From an uncultured Alphaproteobacteria bacterium (GTDB lineage Bacteria; Pseudomonadota; Alphaproteobacteria; CAAHEQ01; UBA3637): DNA of 64,000 bases. Positions 1-8,813 of this stretch are shown piece by piece; within the stretch, counting starts at the first letter, position 1, and each line of letters starts with the position of its first letter. The notes beneath the pieces are model-generated. The model saw only the letters and a list, made by a program, of their open reading frames with translations, searched no databases and had not been told where the DNA came from. The position numbers were made by a program, and so were the translations under genes. The DNA lies in assembly GCA_934202735.1 (NCBI GenBank), contig CAKPYH010000001.1, positions 248,001 to 312,000 on the forward strand, given 5' to 3'.

Positions 1-1
1 C

Positions 2-1657
2 GTGAAAGCCATTCGTATTCAAGACGGGCATGCGTGTGTATTGCCCGATCGGTGTATTGCGTGCGGCCGATGTGTGGCTCCGTGTCCCAGTCATGCCAAA
101 CGGGTCCGATCCGATACCGAACGTGTCCGGCAGGCCCTGTCATCCGGAAAACGGATCTATGTGTCGTTGGCCCCCAGTTGGCGGGCTTCGTTTTCCTGTG
201 ATTCACGACAGATGGTGGCCACGTTGTTGAATACGGGCTTTGCCGGGGTGAGTGAAACGGCCTTGGGGGCGCAGGAAGTCTCAATTGAAACGGCGCGGCA
301 GTTGAACGCGATGGACAAGGGGCTGATGATTTCAACGGCTTGTCCGGTTATTGTGAATTATGTACGGCGGTATCGGCCGGATATGATTCCCTATTTGGCT
401 CCGTTGGGGTCGCCGGCTTTAACCCATGCCAAAATGTTAAAGCAAACCTATGGGGACGATTGCACCGTTGTGTTTATCGGGCCGTGTGTGGCCAAAAAAG
501 CCGAAGCGGACGAACACCCGGAATTACTGTATGCCGCTTTAACCTTTGAAGAATTAAAGGTGTGGTGGAAAGAAAATGATATTCATGTGGTGGCGGATAC
601 TGATGCCGATGGGGCTTTTGTTCCGGAACGGGCCTGTGAGGGTGGTCTGTACCCCCTGGACGGCGGTATGAACGAAACCATCCGCCGAGTCGGGGTAAAA
701 GAGTCGGTGCAACTGATCCCCGTGTGTTCATTTGACCTGTTTGCCGATGCGTTAAAGACCGTGCAGCCGGACGCGTTAAAACAGCCTTTGTTTATTGAAG
801 CGTTGGCTTGTGATGGCGGATGTGTACACGGGCCGTGTGTGGCCGCCGCAGCGTCCGATATGAACAATATGTCGCGTATTTTACGTCATGTACGGAATCG
901 CGACAGGGTGCCGAATCAGGCTCGTGTGGTGGTGGATCAATCCTATACCCCCAAGCCTGTGGGACAACGGTCATATTCCTTGGAAGAATTACGGGCAGCC
1001 TTGCGCCGGATTGGCAAGTACTTACCCGAAGATGAATTAAATTGTGCCGGATGCGGGTATCAAACATGCAAAGATATGGCACGGGCGTTATTGGACGGTG
1101 ATGCCGAGCCGGCTATGTGTGTATCCTATATGCGCAAAATTGCGACCCGCAAAGTGGCGGCATTATTAAAAAGTATGCCTTCAGCGATGGTGATGGTGGA
1201 CAAGAACCTGAATATCTTGGAAACAAACGAAGCCTTTATCAAAATGTTTGCGGGCAATATGCGGGACATTTTTCTGTCGGATCCGCAAAAAATGACGGGC
1301 TTGCCTTTAAAGGGATTGTTTAACGGGGGCAAGTTATTCGCGACGGTGTTGGCGACCGGTCAGGAAATGCATCGGGAAGGCCACAAATACAACGGTAAAA
1401 TGTATGATGTCCATTTGTTCCCGATTGAAGCGGCCGAAAGTGTCGGGGCCATCATTACCGATATGACAAACACGCAACACGACCGGGAAGGTGTGGCCCG
1501 TAAAGCGCGTGATGTGATCAATAAAAATATCGCGACCGTTCAGCAGATTGCCTGCCTGTTGGGGGAACACATTGTGGAGACGGAAAGCATCTTGAACACG
1601 ATTGCCAATGAGTATGACTCGGCAGATGGTGAGACGACCGGCGGAGAACAGGGATAA
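2..1657 (+). CDS. PAS-domain sensory-type [FeFe] hydrogenase
   Basis: Resembles the putative H2-sensing [FeFe] hydrogenases rather than a bulk catalytic enzyme. An N-terminal [4Fe-4S] motif is at C18/C21/C24/C28. The H-cluster region follows: L1 STACP (A113, C114), L2 GPCVAKK (C162) and L3 ACDGGC (C270, C274). A second cysteine cluster lies at C348/C351/C356/C373, then a PAS-like domain at about 385-490 and a short helical tail. The first cysteine of the usual TSCCP motif is alanine, as reported for HydS-type sensors. The next gene, a SpoIIE-type phosphatase, starts right after the stop, which fits the phosphatase-linked group C3 (inference). The GTG start sits at the window edge, so a slightly longer N-terminus cannot be excluded. 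Confidence 0.88.
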   Translation: MKAIRIQDGHACVLPDRCIACGRCVAPCPSHAKRVRSDTERVRQALSSGKRIYVSLAPSWRASFSCDSRQMVATLLNTGFAGVSETALGAQEVSIETARQLNAMDKGLMISTACPVIVNYVRRYRPDMIPYLAPLGSPALTHAKMLKQTYGDDCTVVFIGPCVAKKAEADEHPELLYAALTFEELKVWWKENDIHVVADTDADGAFVPERACEGGLYPLDGGMNETIRRVGVKESVQLIPVCSFDLFADALKTVQPDALKQPLFIEALACDGGCVHGPCVAAAASDMNNMSRILRHVRNRDRVPNQARVVVDQSYTPKPVGQRSYSLEELRAALRRIGKYLPEDELNCAGCGYQTCKDMARALLDGDAEPAMCVSYMRKIATRKVAALLKSMPSAMVMVDKNLNILETNEAFIKMFAGNMRDIFLSDPQKMTGLPLKGLFNGGKLFATVLATGQEMHREGHKYNGKMYDVHLFPIEAAESVGAIITDMTNTQHDREGVARKARDVINKNIATVQQIACLLGEHIVETESILNTIANEYDSADGETTGGEQG

Positions 1658-2818
1658 ATGTTTATAGATGTAGATTGTTCCCAAATAAAAAAGTTTGGTC
1701 AAAACGCATACGGGGATTATTTCGCGTCCCAGCGTACGGATAATCAAGAGCGTGTGATTGCCGTTTTGTCGGACGGCTTGGGCAGTGGTGTGAAAGCCAA
1801 CATTTTATCCTGTATGACGGCCACCATGATGTTGCGTTTTATTGAAGAAGATGTCCCGATTCAAAAGGCGGCTCAAATTATCATGAATGCTTTGCCCGTG
1901 TGTCAGGTGCGGAAAATCAGTTATGCCACTTTTTCCGCCGTAGATTGTCGTCAAGACGGGACCGTTCGGATCGTGGAAGAAGGCAATCCGGCGTTTGTGT
2001 GGATGCGGGGGCAGACGGAAATGACGGCCGATTATCGGGAATGGACCTCTCCGAACTTTCCGGATCGGCACTTGCGCTTGTATCAATTTCAGGTTGCTTT
2101 GGGGGACCGGTTGGTGTTTTGCTCGGACGGTGTGACTCAGGCAGGGTTGGGTACGCCGGTGTATCCTTTGGGATGGCAACGCAGCGGCCTGATTACTTTT
2201 TTGACCGATACCATTACGCAAGACCCCGATATATCCAGTACCGCTTTGTCCGAAGCCGTTATTCGCCGCGCACAAAAGACCGAAGAACATGAACAAGCCG
2301 GGGACGATATTTCCTGCGCGGTGTTGTATTTTCGGACCCCGCGCCGCGCGTTGATTTTTACCGGGCCGCCGTATGACAAAATGAATGATGCCGAATACTG
2401 TCGCTTGTTTGATTCTTTTACGGGTAAAAAAGCGATTTGCGGCGGAACGACGGCAAACCTGATTGCGCGTGAGTTAAAACGGGATATAACCACCCCCGAT
2501 GAAGTGGGAGCGGGCAACTTGCCCCCGATTGCCTATATGCCCGGCGTGGATTTGGTAACCGAAGGAATTTTAACGTTGACACGGGCCTTGGATTATTTGG
2601 AGCATCAGGAATTGGCTCATAACGATGCGGCGGGGGCGTTGGTTGTCTTTTTGTTGGATTCCGATGTGATTGAATTTATGGTCGGGGCAACCGTCAATCA
2701 GGCGCACTATGATCCGTCTTTTCCGATTGAAATTGAAATCAGGCGGAACATTATCAAAAAAATGAAAACGGTTTTGGAAGACAAGTATTTTAAACAAGTA
2801 ATCATTCACTATATTTAG
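1658..2818 (+). CDS. SpoIIE/PP2C-family serine phosphatase
   Basis: Predicted cytosolic metal-dependent serine/threonine phosphatase of 386 residues. The PP2C metal-binding signatures are visible: SDGLGSG near residue 38, SDGVTQAG near 158 and GDDISCAV near 212. The last 150 residues carry no catalytic motif I recognise. The ATG follows the hydrogenase stop with no gap, so the two are probably translationally coupled. Hydrogenase-PAS proteins paired with SpoIIE phosphatases are known in anaerobic Firmicutes, where the phosphatase is proposed to be the signal output. The target here is unknown; no anti-sigma or antagonist gene lies in this operon. Confidence 0.85.
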   Translation: MFIDVDCSQIKKFGQNAYGDYFASQRTDNQERVIAVLSDGLGSGVKANILSCMTATMMLRFIEEDVPIQKAAQIIMNALPVCQVRKISYATFSAVDCRQDGTVRIVEEGNPAFVWMRGQTEMTADYREWTSPNFPDRHLRLYQFQVALGDRLVFCSDGVTQAGLGTPVYPLGWQRSGLITFLTDTITQDPDISSTALSEAVIRRAQKTEEHEQAGDDISCAVLYFRTPRRALIFTGPPYDKMNDAEYCRLFDSFTGKKAICGGTTANLIARELKRDITTPDEVGAGNLPPIAYMPGVDLVTEGILTLTRALDYLEHQELAHNDAAGALVVFLLDSDVIEFMVGATVNQAHYDPSFPIEIEIRRNIIKKMKTVLEDKYFKQVIIHYI

Positions 2819-2828
2819 GAGGAAAAAT

Positions 2829-3089
2829 ATGAAGAAAATAGAAGTAAAAATATGTCAGGGGACGGCGTGCTTTGTGATGGGCGGTAATATCCTGAAATCT
2901 ATGGCGGATACTTTGCGGGCCAGGTATCAGGACCAAATCAACGTCAGTATCGTCCGGTGTTTGGGCGCATGCGAACGGAAAGATTCTTTTTCAAAGGCCC
3001 CCTTTGTCAGTGTTGATGACGATATAATATCCGAAGCAACTTTGGAAAAATTGGTAAATGTAATTGAAAGTAAACTAAAACATGAATAA
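2829..3089 (+). CDS. Thioredoxin-like [2Fe-2S] ferredoxin (NuoE/HndA C-terminal type)
   Basis: Small 86-residue electron-transfer protein. The thioredoxin-like [2Fe-2S] ligand pattern is present: C-x4-C at residues 9-14 (CQGTAC) and C-x3-C at about 44-48 (CLGAC). It matches the C-terminal half of NuoE/HydC-type subunits and lacks their N-terminal helical part. An AGGAGG-like Shine-Dalgarno precedes the ATG. It overlaps the next hydrogenase gene by 8 bases, so it is a likely electron partner of that enzyme. No NuoF-like flavoprotein is present in the operon, so coupling to NADH is not shown. Confidence 0.85.
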   Translation: MKKIEVKICQGTACFVMGGNILKSMADTLRARYQDQINVSIVRCLGACERKDSFSKAPFVSVDDDIISEATLEKLVNVIESKLKHE

Positions 3090-4551
3090 CGATTCTGAAT
3101 TATCTACAAAACGACTGAAACGTGAAATTTTGGTCCGGATGATCAAGGCTTTCTTGTCCGATGATTTTCCGGAAAATACACGATTGATCCCCTATGATAT
3201 GCGGCCCAAGGGAGCCGAAGTCCCTTTCCGGTGCTGTGTGCATAAAGAACGGGCCATTTTACGGGCGCGGACGTTGGCGGGCCTGGGCTTTTCCATTGAA
3301 GAAGACGATGAACGCACGTTGCTGTCCGACTATGCCCGGCGGGCGTTGACCCGGGAAAAACCCGAACCCAACCCGTTGACAGTCTTGGAAAGTGCATGCC
3401 ACGGGTGTGCCGAATCCAAAATGTATGTGACGGATCTGTGCCAAAATTGTGTAGCACGGCCATGTATGAATGCGTGTCGTTTTGGGGCCATTCAACACAT
3501 CAACGGTCGGTCGGTGATTGACACGGAAAAATGCAAAAAATGCGGCCTGTGCATGAAAGCATGTCCGTATGGAGCCATTACCAAAACGGTCGTGCCGTGC
3601 GAAAATGCGTGTCCGGTCGGGGCGATTGCCAAAGACGCAAACGGATCGGCCCGCATTGATAAAGATAAATGTATTTCGTGCGGTAAGTGTGTCAGTGCTT
3701 GCCCCTTTGGGGCCGTGCATGCCAAAACGCAAGTGATTGATGTTTTGCGTCATATCAAAGCCGGTCGGAATGTGATTGCCCTGTATGCTCCGGCGTTGGT
3801 GGGACATTTGCCCTGTCGCCCCGAACAAATCCAGGACGCGTTATTAAAGGTGGGCTTTTCATCGGTGTATGAAGTGGCCCAGGGGGCGGATATTACCACC
3901 CTGACCGAAGCGCATGATTTCCAAGAACGCTTGGATGCCGGGGCTCCGTTTATGACGACATCTTGTTGTGCGGCGTATAACGAGTTGGTGAACAAGCACC
4001 TGCCCGAAATTAAACCGTATGTGTCCGATGCGCATACACCGCTGTACTATACGGCCGAGATTGCCAAGAAAGAACACCCCGATGCGGTGATCGTATTTTT
4101 AAGCCCGTGCTTTGCCAAGCGGCGGGAAGTTTTGGACAATCCTAACGTACAATATGTACTCAGTTTTGAAGAATTGGGGGCCATTCTGATCGCGATGGGT
4201 ATTGAGATTGATACTTGCGCGGATCGGGAGTTGGCCTATCAAAGCGCGAAAGAATCGCGCGAGTTTGCTCTTTCAGGCGGTGTGGCCCGTGCGGTCCAGG
4301 CAGCCTGGAAAGGAGATAAAGATGCAATTAAACCTGTCGTTATCAGCGGCCTGGATAAAAATACCGTTCGGGATTTGAAAATCTATGCCAAAACGGGCCA
4401 TTGTCCGGCCGGTAATTTGATTGAGGTCATGAGTTGCGCCGGAGGCTGTATTGCCGGAAATGCTTGTTTGGGAACTTTGAAAGAAGCTCTGAAAAAAGTC
4501 AAAGAATACGGAGATAAAGGTCATTCCATATCAGAAAGAAAGGAAAAATAA
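3082..4551 (+). CDS. [FeFe] hydrogenase with ferredoxin domains, group B-like
   Basis: Probably the catalytic H2-evolving or H2-consuming enzyme of the operon, 489 residues, cytosolic. A cysteine-rich ferredoxin region spans about 106-210, with clear CxxCxxCxxxC runs at 151-161 and 197-207 and further cysteines at 106-131 and 173-177. H-cluster motifs: L1 TTSCCAAY (C295, C296), L2 SPCFAKRRE (C343) and L3 MSCAGGCIAG (C452, C456). L1 keeps the proton-relay cysteine, unlike the first gene in the operon. In L2 the usual methionine before PC is serine, as in group B enzymes. The maturases HydE, HydF and HydG are not in this window and must be encoded elsewhere if the enzyme is active. Confidence 0.88.
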   Translation: MNNDSELSTKRLKREILVRMIKAFLSDDFPENTRLIPYDMRPKGAEVPFRCCVHKERAILRARTLAGLGFSIEEDDERTLLSDYARRALTREKPEPNPLTVLESACHGCAESKMYVTDLCQNCVARPCMNACRFGAIQHINGRSVIDTEKCKKCGLCMKACPYGAITKTVVPCENACPVGAIAKDANGSARIDKDKCISCGKCVSACPFGAVHAKTQVIDVLRHIKAGRNVIALYAPALVGHLPCRPEQIQDALLKVGFSSVYEVAQGADITTLTEAHDFQERLDAGAPFMTTSCCAAYNELVNKHLPEIKPYVSDAHTPLYYTAEIAKKEHPDAVIVFLSPCFAKRREVLDNPNVQYVLSFEELGAILIAMGIEIDTCADRELAYQSAKESREFALSGGVARAVQAAWKGDKDAIKPVVISGLDKNTVRDLKIYAKTGHCPAGNLIEVMSCAGGCIAGNACLGTLKEALKKVKEYGDKGHSISERKEK

Positions 4552-4553
4552 AA

Positions 4554-7148
4554 ATGGAAGTGAAAACATTAGAAGACTTGGAAAAGTTGATTGACAGAGT
4601 CCATGTGGCTCAAAATCAATATGCCACCTTTTCCAAGGAAAAAGTAGATGCCATTTTCAAAGCCGCCGCAACGGCCGCCGACAAAATGCGAATTGACTTG
4701 GCCGAAATGGCTGTGGCCGAAACCGGTATGGGGGTTTTGGAAGATAAAATCATCAAAAACCACTTTGCCGCCGAATACATTTATAACAAGCATAAAAATA
4801 AAGAAACCTGCGGTATTATTAAACGCGATAAAGTCAACGGAACAAAAATCGTGGCGGCTCCGTTGGGCGTGATTGCCGGGGTTGTCCCGACCACAAACCC
4901 GACATCTACCGCGATTTTCAAGTCTTTGATTTGCTTGAAAACCCGCAACGGCATTATCTTTTCACCGCACCCGCGGGCAAAAAAAAGCACGATTGCCGCC
5001 GCCAAAGTTGTCTTGGATGCGGCCGTGAAAGCCGGGGCACCCAAAGATATTATCGGATGGGTGGATGAACCGTCTTTGGAATTGACGCAAGCCTTGATGT
5101 GCCACCCCAAGATCCAGGCCATTTTGGCCACCGGTGGTCCGGGTATGGTAAAAGCGGCCTATTCTTCCGGAAAACCGGCGTTGGGTGTGGGATCCGGGAA
5201 TACGCCGGCCATTATTGATGAAACGGCGGACATTGTGCGGGCGGTATCGTCTGTTTTGATGTCTAAAACGTTTGATAACGGGATGATCTGCGCCTCTGAA
5301 CAATCCGTGATTGTGGTGAAAGATGTTTATGAAGCCGTGAAAAAAGAATTCATGTATCGGGGGGCGTACCTGATGAACAAAGATGAAATGGCAAAGTTGG
5401 CCAAAATCATCTTGACGGATAAAGGAACCGTCAACCCGGCGATTGTGGGGCAACCCGCCGTGAAAATCGCGGAACTGGCCGGCTTTAAAGTACCCGAACA
5501 CGCCAAAGTGTTGGTGGCCGAACAGACATCTTATGACGTATCCAATCCGTATGCACACGAAAAACTGTCGCCGATCTTGGCCATGTATCGGGCCGATAAT
5601 TTTGAACAGGCAACCGATATTGCCTATGCCTTGATTGCCTTGGGCGGTTTAGGCCACACATCGGTTTTGTACACCGATGAACGGACGCAGGATCGGATTG
5701 ATTATTATGCCACCAAAATGCCGACCGGTCGTATTTTAATCAACAGCCCGGCATCGCAAGGCGGTATCGGCGATTTGTATAACTTCCGCTTGGAACCGTC
5801 ATTGACGTTGGGGTGCGGCTCTTGGGGTGGCAACTCGGTCAGCGAAAATGTTGGCGTGAAACATTTATTGAACTATAAAACCGTTGCAGAAAGGAGAGAA
5901 AACATGTTGTGGTACAAAGTTCCGCCCAAGATTTACTTTAAGCGGGGGGCAACCGATTTGGCGTTGCGTGAATTTGCGGGTAAAAAACGGGCCTTTATCA
6001 TCACGGATCGCTTCTTGTTTGACTCGGGTGCGGTGCGGACGATTACGGATACGTTGGAAGAAATTGATATGGATTATCAGATTTTCTTTGACGTGAAACC
6101 GGATCCGACATTGTCTACGGTGGAACAGGCTTTGGCTATGGTCCGGCCGTATGAACCGGATTTGATTATTGCCTTGGGCGGCGGATCGCCCATGGATGTG
6201 GCCAAGATTATTTGGCTGATGTACGAACAACCGGATACGAATTTTGAAGACATTTCTATGCGCTTTATGGATATTCGCAAACGGATTTGTTCTATTCCCG
6301 AATTGGGCAAAAAGGCCAAGTTGGTCTGTATTCCGACAACATCGGGAACCGGGTCGGAAGTCACGCCGTTCTCTATTATCACGGACGATAAAACGCACAT
6401 TAAATATGCGTTGGCGGATTACGCTTTGACCCCGTCTATGGCGATTATTGACCCGAACTTTGTGGACGGTATGCCCAAGGGGCTGACGGCTGCCGGTGGT
6501 ATTGACGCGTTGGTACACGGGTTGGAAGCCTATGTGTCCATCATGGCCACGAACTTCACCAATTCGTCCGCGTTGGAAGCGATTAAACAAATCTTCCGTT
6601 ATTTGCCGGCATCTTATAATGAAGGGGCCGCCAATCCGAAAGCACGTGAAAAAATGCACTATGCGGCCACAATGGCGGGTATGTCTTTCGCGAATGCGTT
6701 TTTGGGCTTGTGCCACTCTATGGCGCATAAACTGGGGGCCATGTATAACATTCCGCACGGGGTGGCGAATGCGTTGTTGATTTGTCAAATTATTCGCTTT
6801 AACGCAACGGATTGTCCGAAAAAGCAGGCGACTTTCCCGCAATATCGGGCTCCCGAAGCCAAAAAGCGGTACGGACAAATTGCCCATGTATTGTACTTGG
6901 CCGATGAAACTGTATCCGATGATGAAAAGGTGGAACGCCTGATCAAAGCGGTGGCTGAATTAAAAGACACCATCGGTATCCCCAAATCTATCCGTGAATG
7001 GGGTATTGACGAAAAGACCTTTAAGGCCAACTTGGACAAGTTGACCCGCCTGGCCTTTGACGATCAATGCACAGGGGCGAACCCGGTTTATCCGTTGATG
7101 AGTGATATCAAACAGATTTACCTGGACGCGTATGAAGGCAAATACTAA
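4554..7148 (+). CDS. adhE: Bifunctional acetaldehyde/alcohol dehydrogenase AdhE
   Basis: Converts acetyl-CoA to acetaldehyde and then ethanol, oxidising two NADH; forms spirosome filaments in known members. The 864-residue length matches the family. The N-terminal aldehyde dehydrogenase domain (about 1-440) contains the catalytic-cysteine motif NGMICASEQ with C246. The linker near 450 leads to the iron-dependent alcohol dehydrogenase, which shows GGGSPMD, GGIDALVHGLEAY and the iron-binding LCHSMAHKLG and NIPHGVANA stretches. It starts 3 bases after the hydrogenase stop behind a GGAA-type ribosome site. The Rex gene follows without a gap, which suggests control by the NADH/NAD ratio. Confidence 0.97.
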   Translation: MEVKTLEDLEKLIDRVHVAQNQYATFSKEKVDAIFKAAATAADKMRIDLAEMAVAETGMGVLEDKIIKNHFAAEYIYNKHKNKETCGIIKRDKVNGTKIVAAPLGVIAGVVPTTNPTSTAIFKSLICLKTRNGIIFSPHPRAKKSTIAAAKVVLDAAVKAGAPKDIIGWVDEPSLELTQALMCHPKIQAILATGGPGMVKAAYSSGKPALGVGSGNTPAIIDETADIVRAVSSVLMSKTFDNGMICASEQSVIVVKDVYEAVKKEFMYRGAYLMNKDEMAKLAKIILTDKGTVNPAIVGQPAVKIAELAGFKVPEHAKVLVAEQTSYDVSNPYAHEKLSPILAMYRADNFEQATDIAYALIALGGLGHTSVLYTDERTQDRIDYYATKMPTGRILINSPASQGGIGDLYNFRLEPSLTLGCGSWGGNSVSENVGVKHLLNYKTVAERRENMLWYKVPPKIYFKRGATDLALREFAGKKRAFIITDRFLFDSGAVRTITDTLEEIDMDYQIFFDVKPDPTLSTVEQALAMVRPYEPDLIIALGGGSPMDVAKIIWLMYEQPDTNFEDISMRFMDIRKRICSIPELGKKAKLVCIPTTSGTGSEVTPFSIITDDKTHIKYALADYALTPSMAIIDPNFVDGMPKGLTAAGGIDALVHGLEAYVSIMATNFTNSSALEAIKQIFRYLPASYNEGAANPKAREKMHYAATMAGMSFANAFLGLCHSMAHKLGAMYNIPHGVANALLICQIIRFNATDCPKKQATFPQYRAPEAKKRYGQIAHVLYLADETVSDDEKVERLIKAVAELKDTIGIPKSIREWGIDEKTFKANLDKLTRLAFDDQCTGANPVYPLMSDIKQIYLDAYEGKY

Positions 7149-7757
7149 ATGGAACCGTTGACCGACAAAGTGGTGGACCGATTGACCTTGTATCATTGTG
7201 TGTTGACGCACACATTGACCGACCGGCCGTTCGTGGCCAGTCAGGAAGTCGCCGCTTTGTTGAAACTCAATGATTCTCAGGTGCGCAAGGACATCGCGTT
7301 ATGCGGTGTCCTGGGCCGCCAAAAGCACGGCTATCCGACCGCAGAGTTGAAACGGGCCATTGAACGCCGCTTGGGATTTGCGGACCGTAAAAACGTTGTC
7401 ATTATCGGAGCCGGTAATTTGGGAACGGCGTTGACGAACTACACGGACTTTCGGGATTACGGGATTGATATTTTGGCGTTGTTTGATAATCATCCGGCCA
7501 AAATCGGGCGACACATCAACGGCAAAACGGTGTATCCGATGTCCGATCTGAATCGCTTTATCCCGAACCATCAGGTAGGCAGTGTGATTTTAACCGTGCC
7601 CCCCGCGATGGCGCAAACCGTTGCGGAGACGGTGATGGCCTGCGGTGTACGCTTTATTTGGAATTTCACGCCGTGCGTGTTGCGGGTACCCCCCGATGTG
7701 GTGGTGCATTACGAAAACATTATCGGTAGTTTTTTACAAATGCAAAACGGCCCCTGA
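7149..7757 (+). CDS. rex: Redox-sensing transcriptional repressor Rex
   Basis: DNA-binding repressor that senses the NADH/NAD ratio and in many bacteria controls adhE and hydrogenase genes. The 202-residue protein has an N-terminal winged helix (SQVRKDIA near residue 44), a Rossmann NAD-binding core (GAGNLG near 88) and the C-terminal signature IWNFTP. The start codon directly abuts the adhE stop, so Rex is the last gene of the fermentation operon and may act on its own transcript. The operon promoter and any Rex operator lie upstream of the window. The stop codon lies in the loop of the terminator hairpin. Confidence 0.96.
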   Translation: MEPLTDKVVDRLTLYHCVLTHTLTDRPFVASQEVAALLKLNDSQVRKDIALCGVLGRQKHGYPTAELKRAIERRLGFADRKNVVIIGAGNLGTALTNYTDFRDYGIDILALFDNHPAKIGRHINGKTVYPMSDLNRFIPNHQVGSVILTVPPAMAQTVAETVMACGVRFIWNFTPCVLRVPPDVVVHYENIIGSFLQMQNGP

Positions 7758-7772
7758 CGGACCGTTTTTTTT
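7744..7772 (+). terminator. Rho-independent terminator of the hydrogenase-adhE-rex operon
   Basis: Perfect 7-bp stem AAAACGG / CCGTTTT (7744-7750 with 7762-7768) with an 11-base loop, followed by a T tract. It overlaps the last codons of rex. Confidence 0.85.
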
Positions 7773-7778
7773 AGTCTG

Positions 7779-8813
7779 TTAAGACAACCATTTGATCAGG
7801 CGTATAATGCCCATTTTAGCCACAGACGAATGGGCCGAAACATTCTTGCGATGTAAAATTTCCTGTTTATTTTGATGATAGTAATTATAGGCCCGCAACA
7901 TCATTTCTTCGTTGGTGAGTGTCGGGTGCCATTTTAATTTTTCTTTGATTTTTGTTGTGTCAAAAATAAAATTAGACGCTATCATCTTATATTGATACGG
8001 ACCCAACGGTGAAATCCCCAAAGCGAAGCAGAGTTTCATACCTAAAACAGTCAATTTTTCAGGCAAGTGTGCGATCCGTGAGCGGGACCCGGCCGCGTCA
8101 ATGACATATTGATAGACTTCGTTAAATGTTTTGACGTTATCGGAACCGATATGAAAAATATCCGATTGCGGATAATCCGCCGCTGCTATACAGGCCGCCG
8201 CTAAATCACGGGCATAAATGAATTGATAGCGATTGGTTCCCCGTCCGACAACCCACAGTTTCCGGTTTTCATCAATGAACTGAAATAAAATACCCAACAA
8301 TCCCAAACGGCCTTCGTCCATAATAGTCGGACACCGAAAAATAACACTATGGACCTTGGGGGAAGCCATCAGGATTTTTTCACCTTCCCACTTGGAACGA
8401 CCGTAAATTTCAATCGGTTCGGGCGGCTCGTCTTCCTGTACCGGCGTGTCAAAGTTTTTAGCCCACAGGCAGTTGCTGGATGTAAAGATAATTTTGGGAA
8501 CATCGTGTTCTTCCGCGCATGTCAGGACTTGCCGTGTCCCGTCCACATTGGAAGCCCATAATTTCCCCAGATCCTTTTTGACATGCGCCAACAAGGCCGC
8601 ACAATGAAAGACGGTATCAAAATGATTTTCTGTGAACAATTTATTCATTAAAGAAGCATCACAAATATCCCCCTGAACGGCGGTGAAATGATCATCGTGA
8701 TAAGAGTCGGGTTGCAAATCAATACTGATGACCCGAGCCCCGGTTTTGAGCAATTCTTTTTTCAACACAGATCCGAAAAAGCCGGCTCCGCCCGTGATTA
8801 AAAATGTTTTCAT
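7779..8813 (-). CDS. NAD-dependent epimerase/dehydratase (extended SDR)
   Basis: Sugar-nucleotide or steroid-type epimerase/dehydratase of the extended short-chain dehydrogenase family, 344 residues. The NAD-binding motif GGAGFFGS begins at residue 8 and the catalytic Y-x3-K is visible as IYGRSKWEG in mid-protein. The substrate cannot be told from sequence. Its start overlaps the stop of the upstream membrane glycosyltransferase gene by 4 bases (ATGA), so the two are co-translated and probably act in the same surface-glycan pathway. Confidence 0.85.
   Translation of the reverse strand: MKTFLITGGAGFFGSVLKKELLKTGARVISIDLQPDSYHDDHFTAVQGDICDASLMNKLFTENHFDTVFHCAALLAHVKKDLGKLWASNVDGTRQVLTCAEEHDVPKIIFTSSNCLWAKNFDTPVQEDEPPEPIEIYGRSKWEGEKILMASPKVHSVIFRCPTIMDEGRLGLLGILFQFIDENRKLWVVGRGTNRYQFIYARDLAAACIAAADYPQSDIFHIGSDNVKTFNEVYQYVIDAAGSRSRIAHLPEKLTVLGMKLCFALGISPLGPYQYKMIASNFIFDTTKIKEKLKWHPTLTNEEMMLRAYNYYHQNKQEILHRKNVSAHSSVAKMGIIRLIKWLS

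Noticed and set aside
4962..5558. Long antisense frames inside adhE and similar ones at 5865-6887
   Set aside because: His/Arg-rich shadows of a well-conserved gene, with no promoter or ribosome site.
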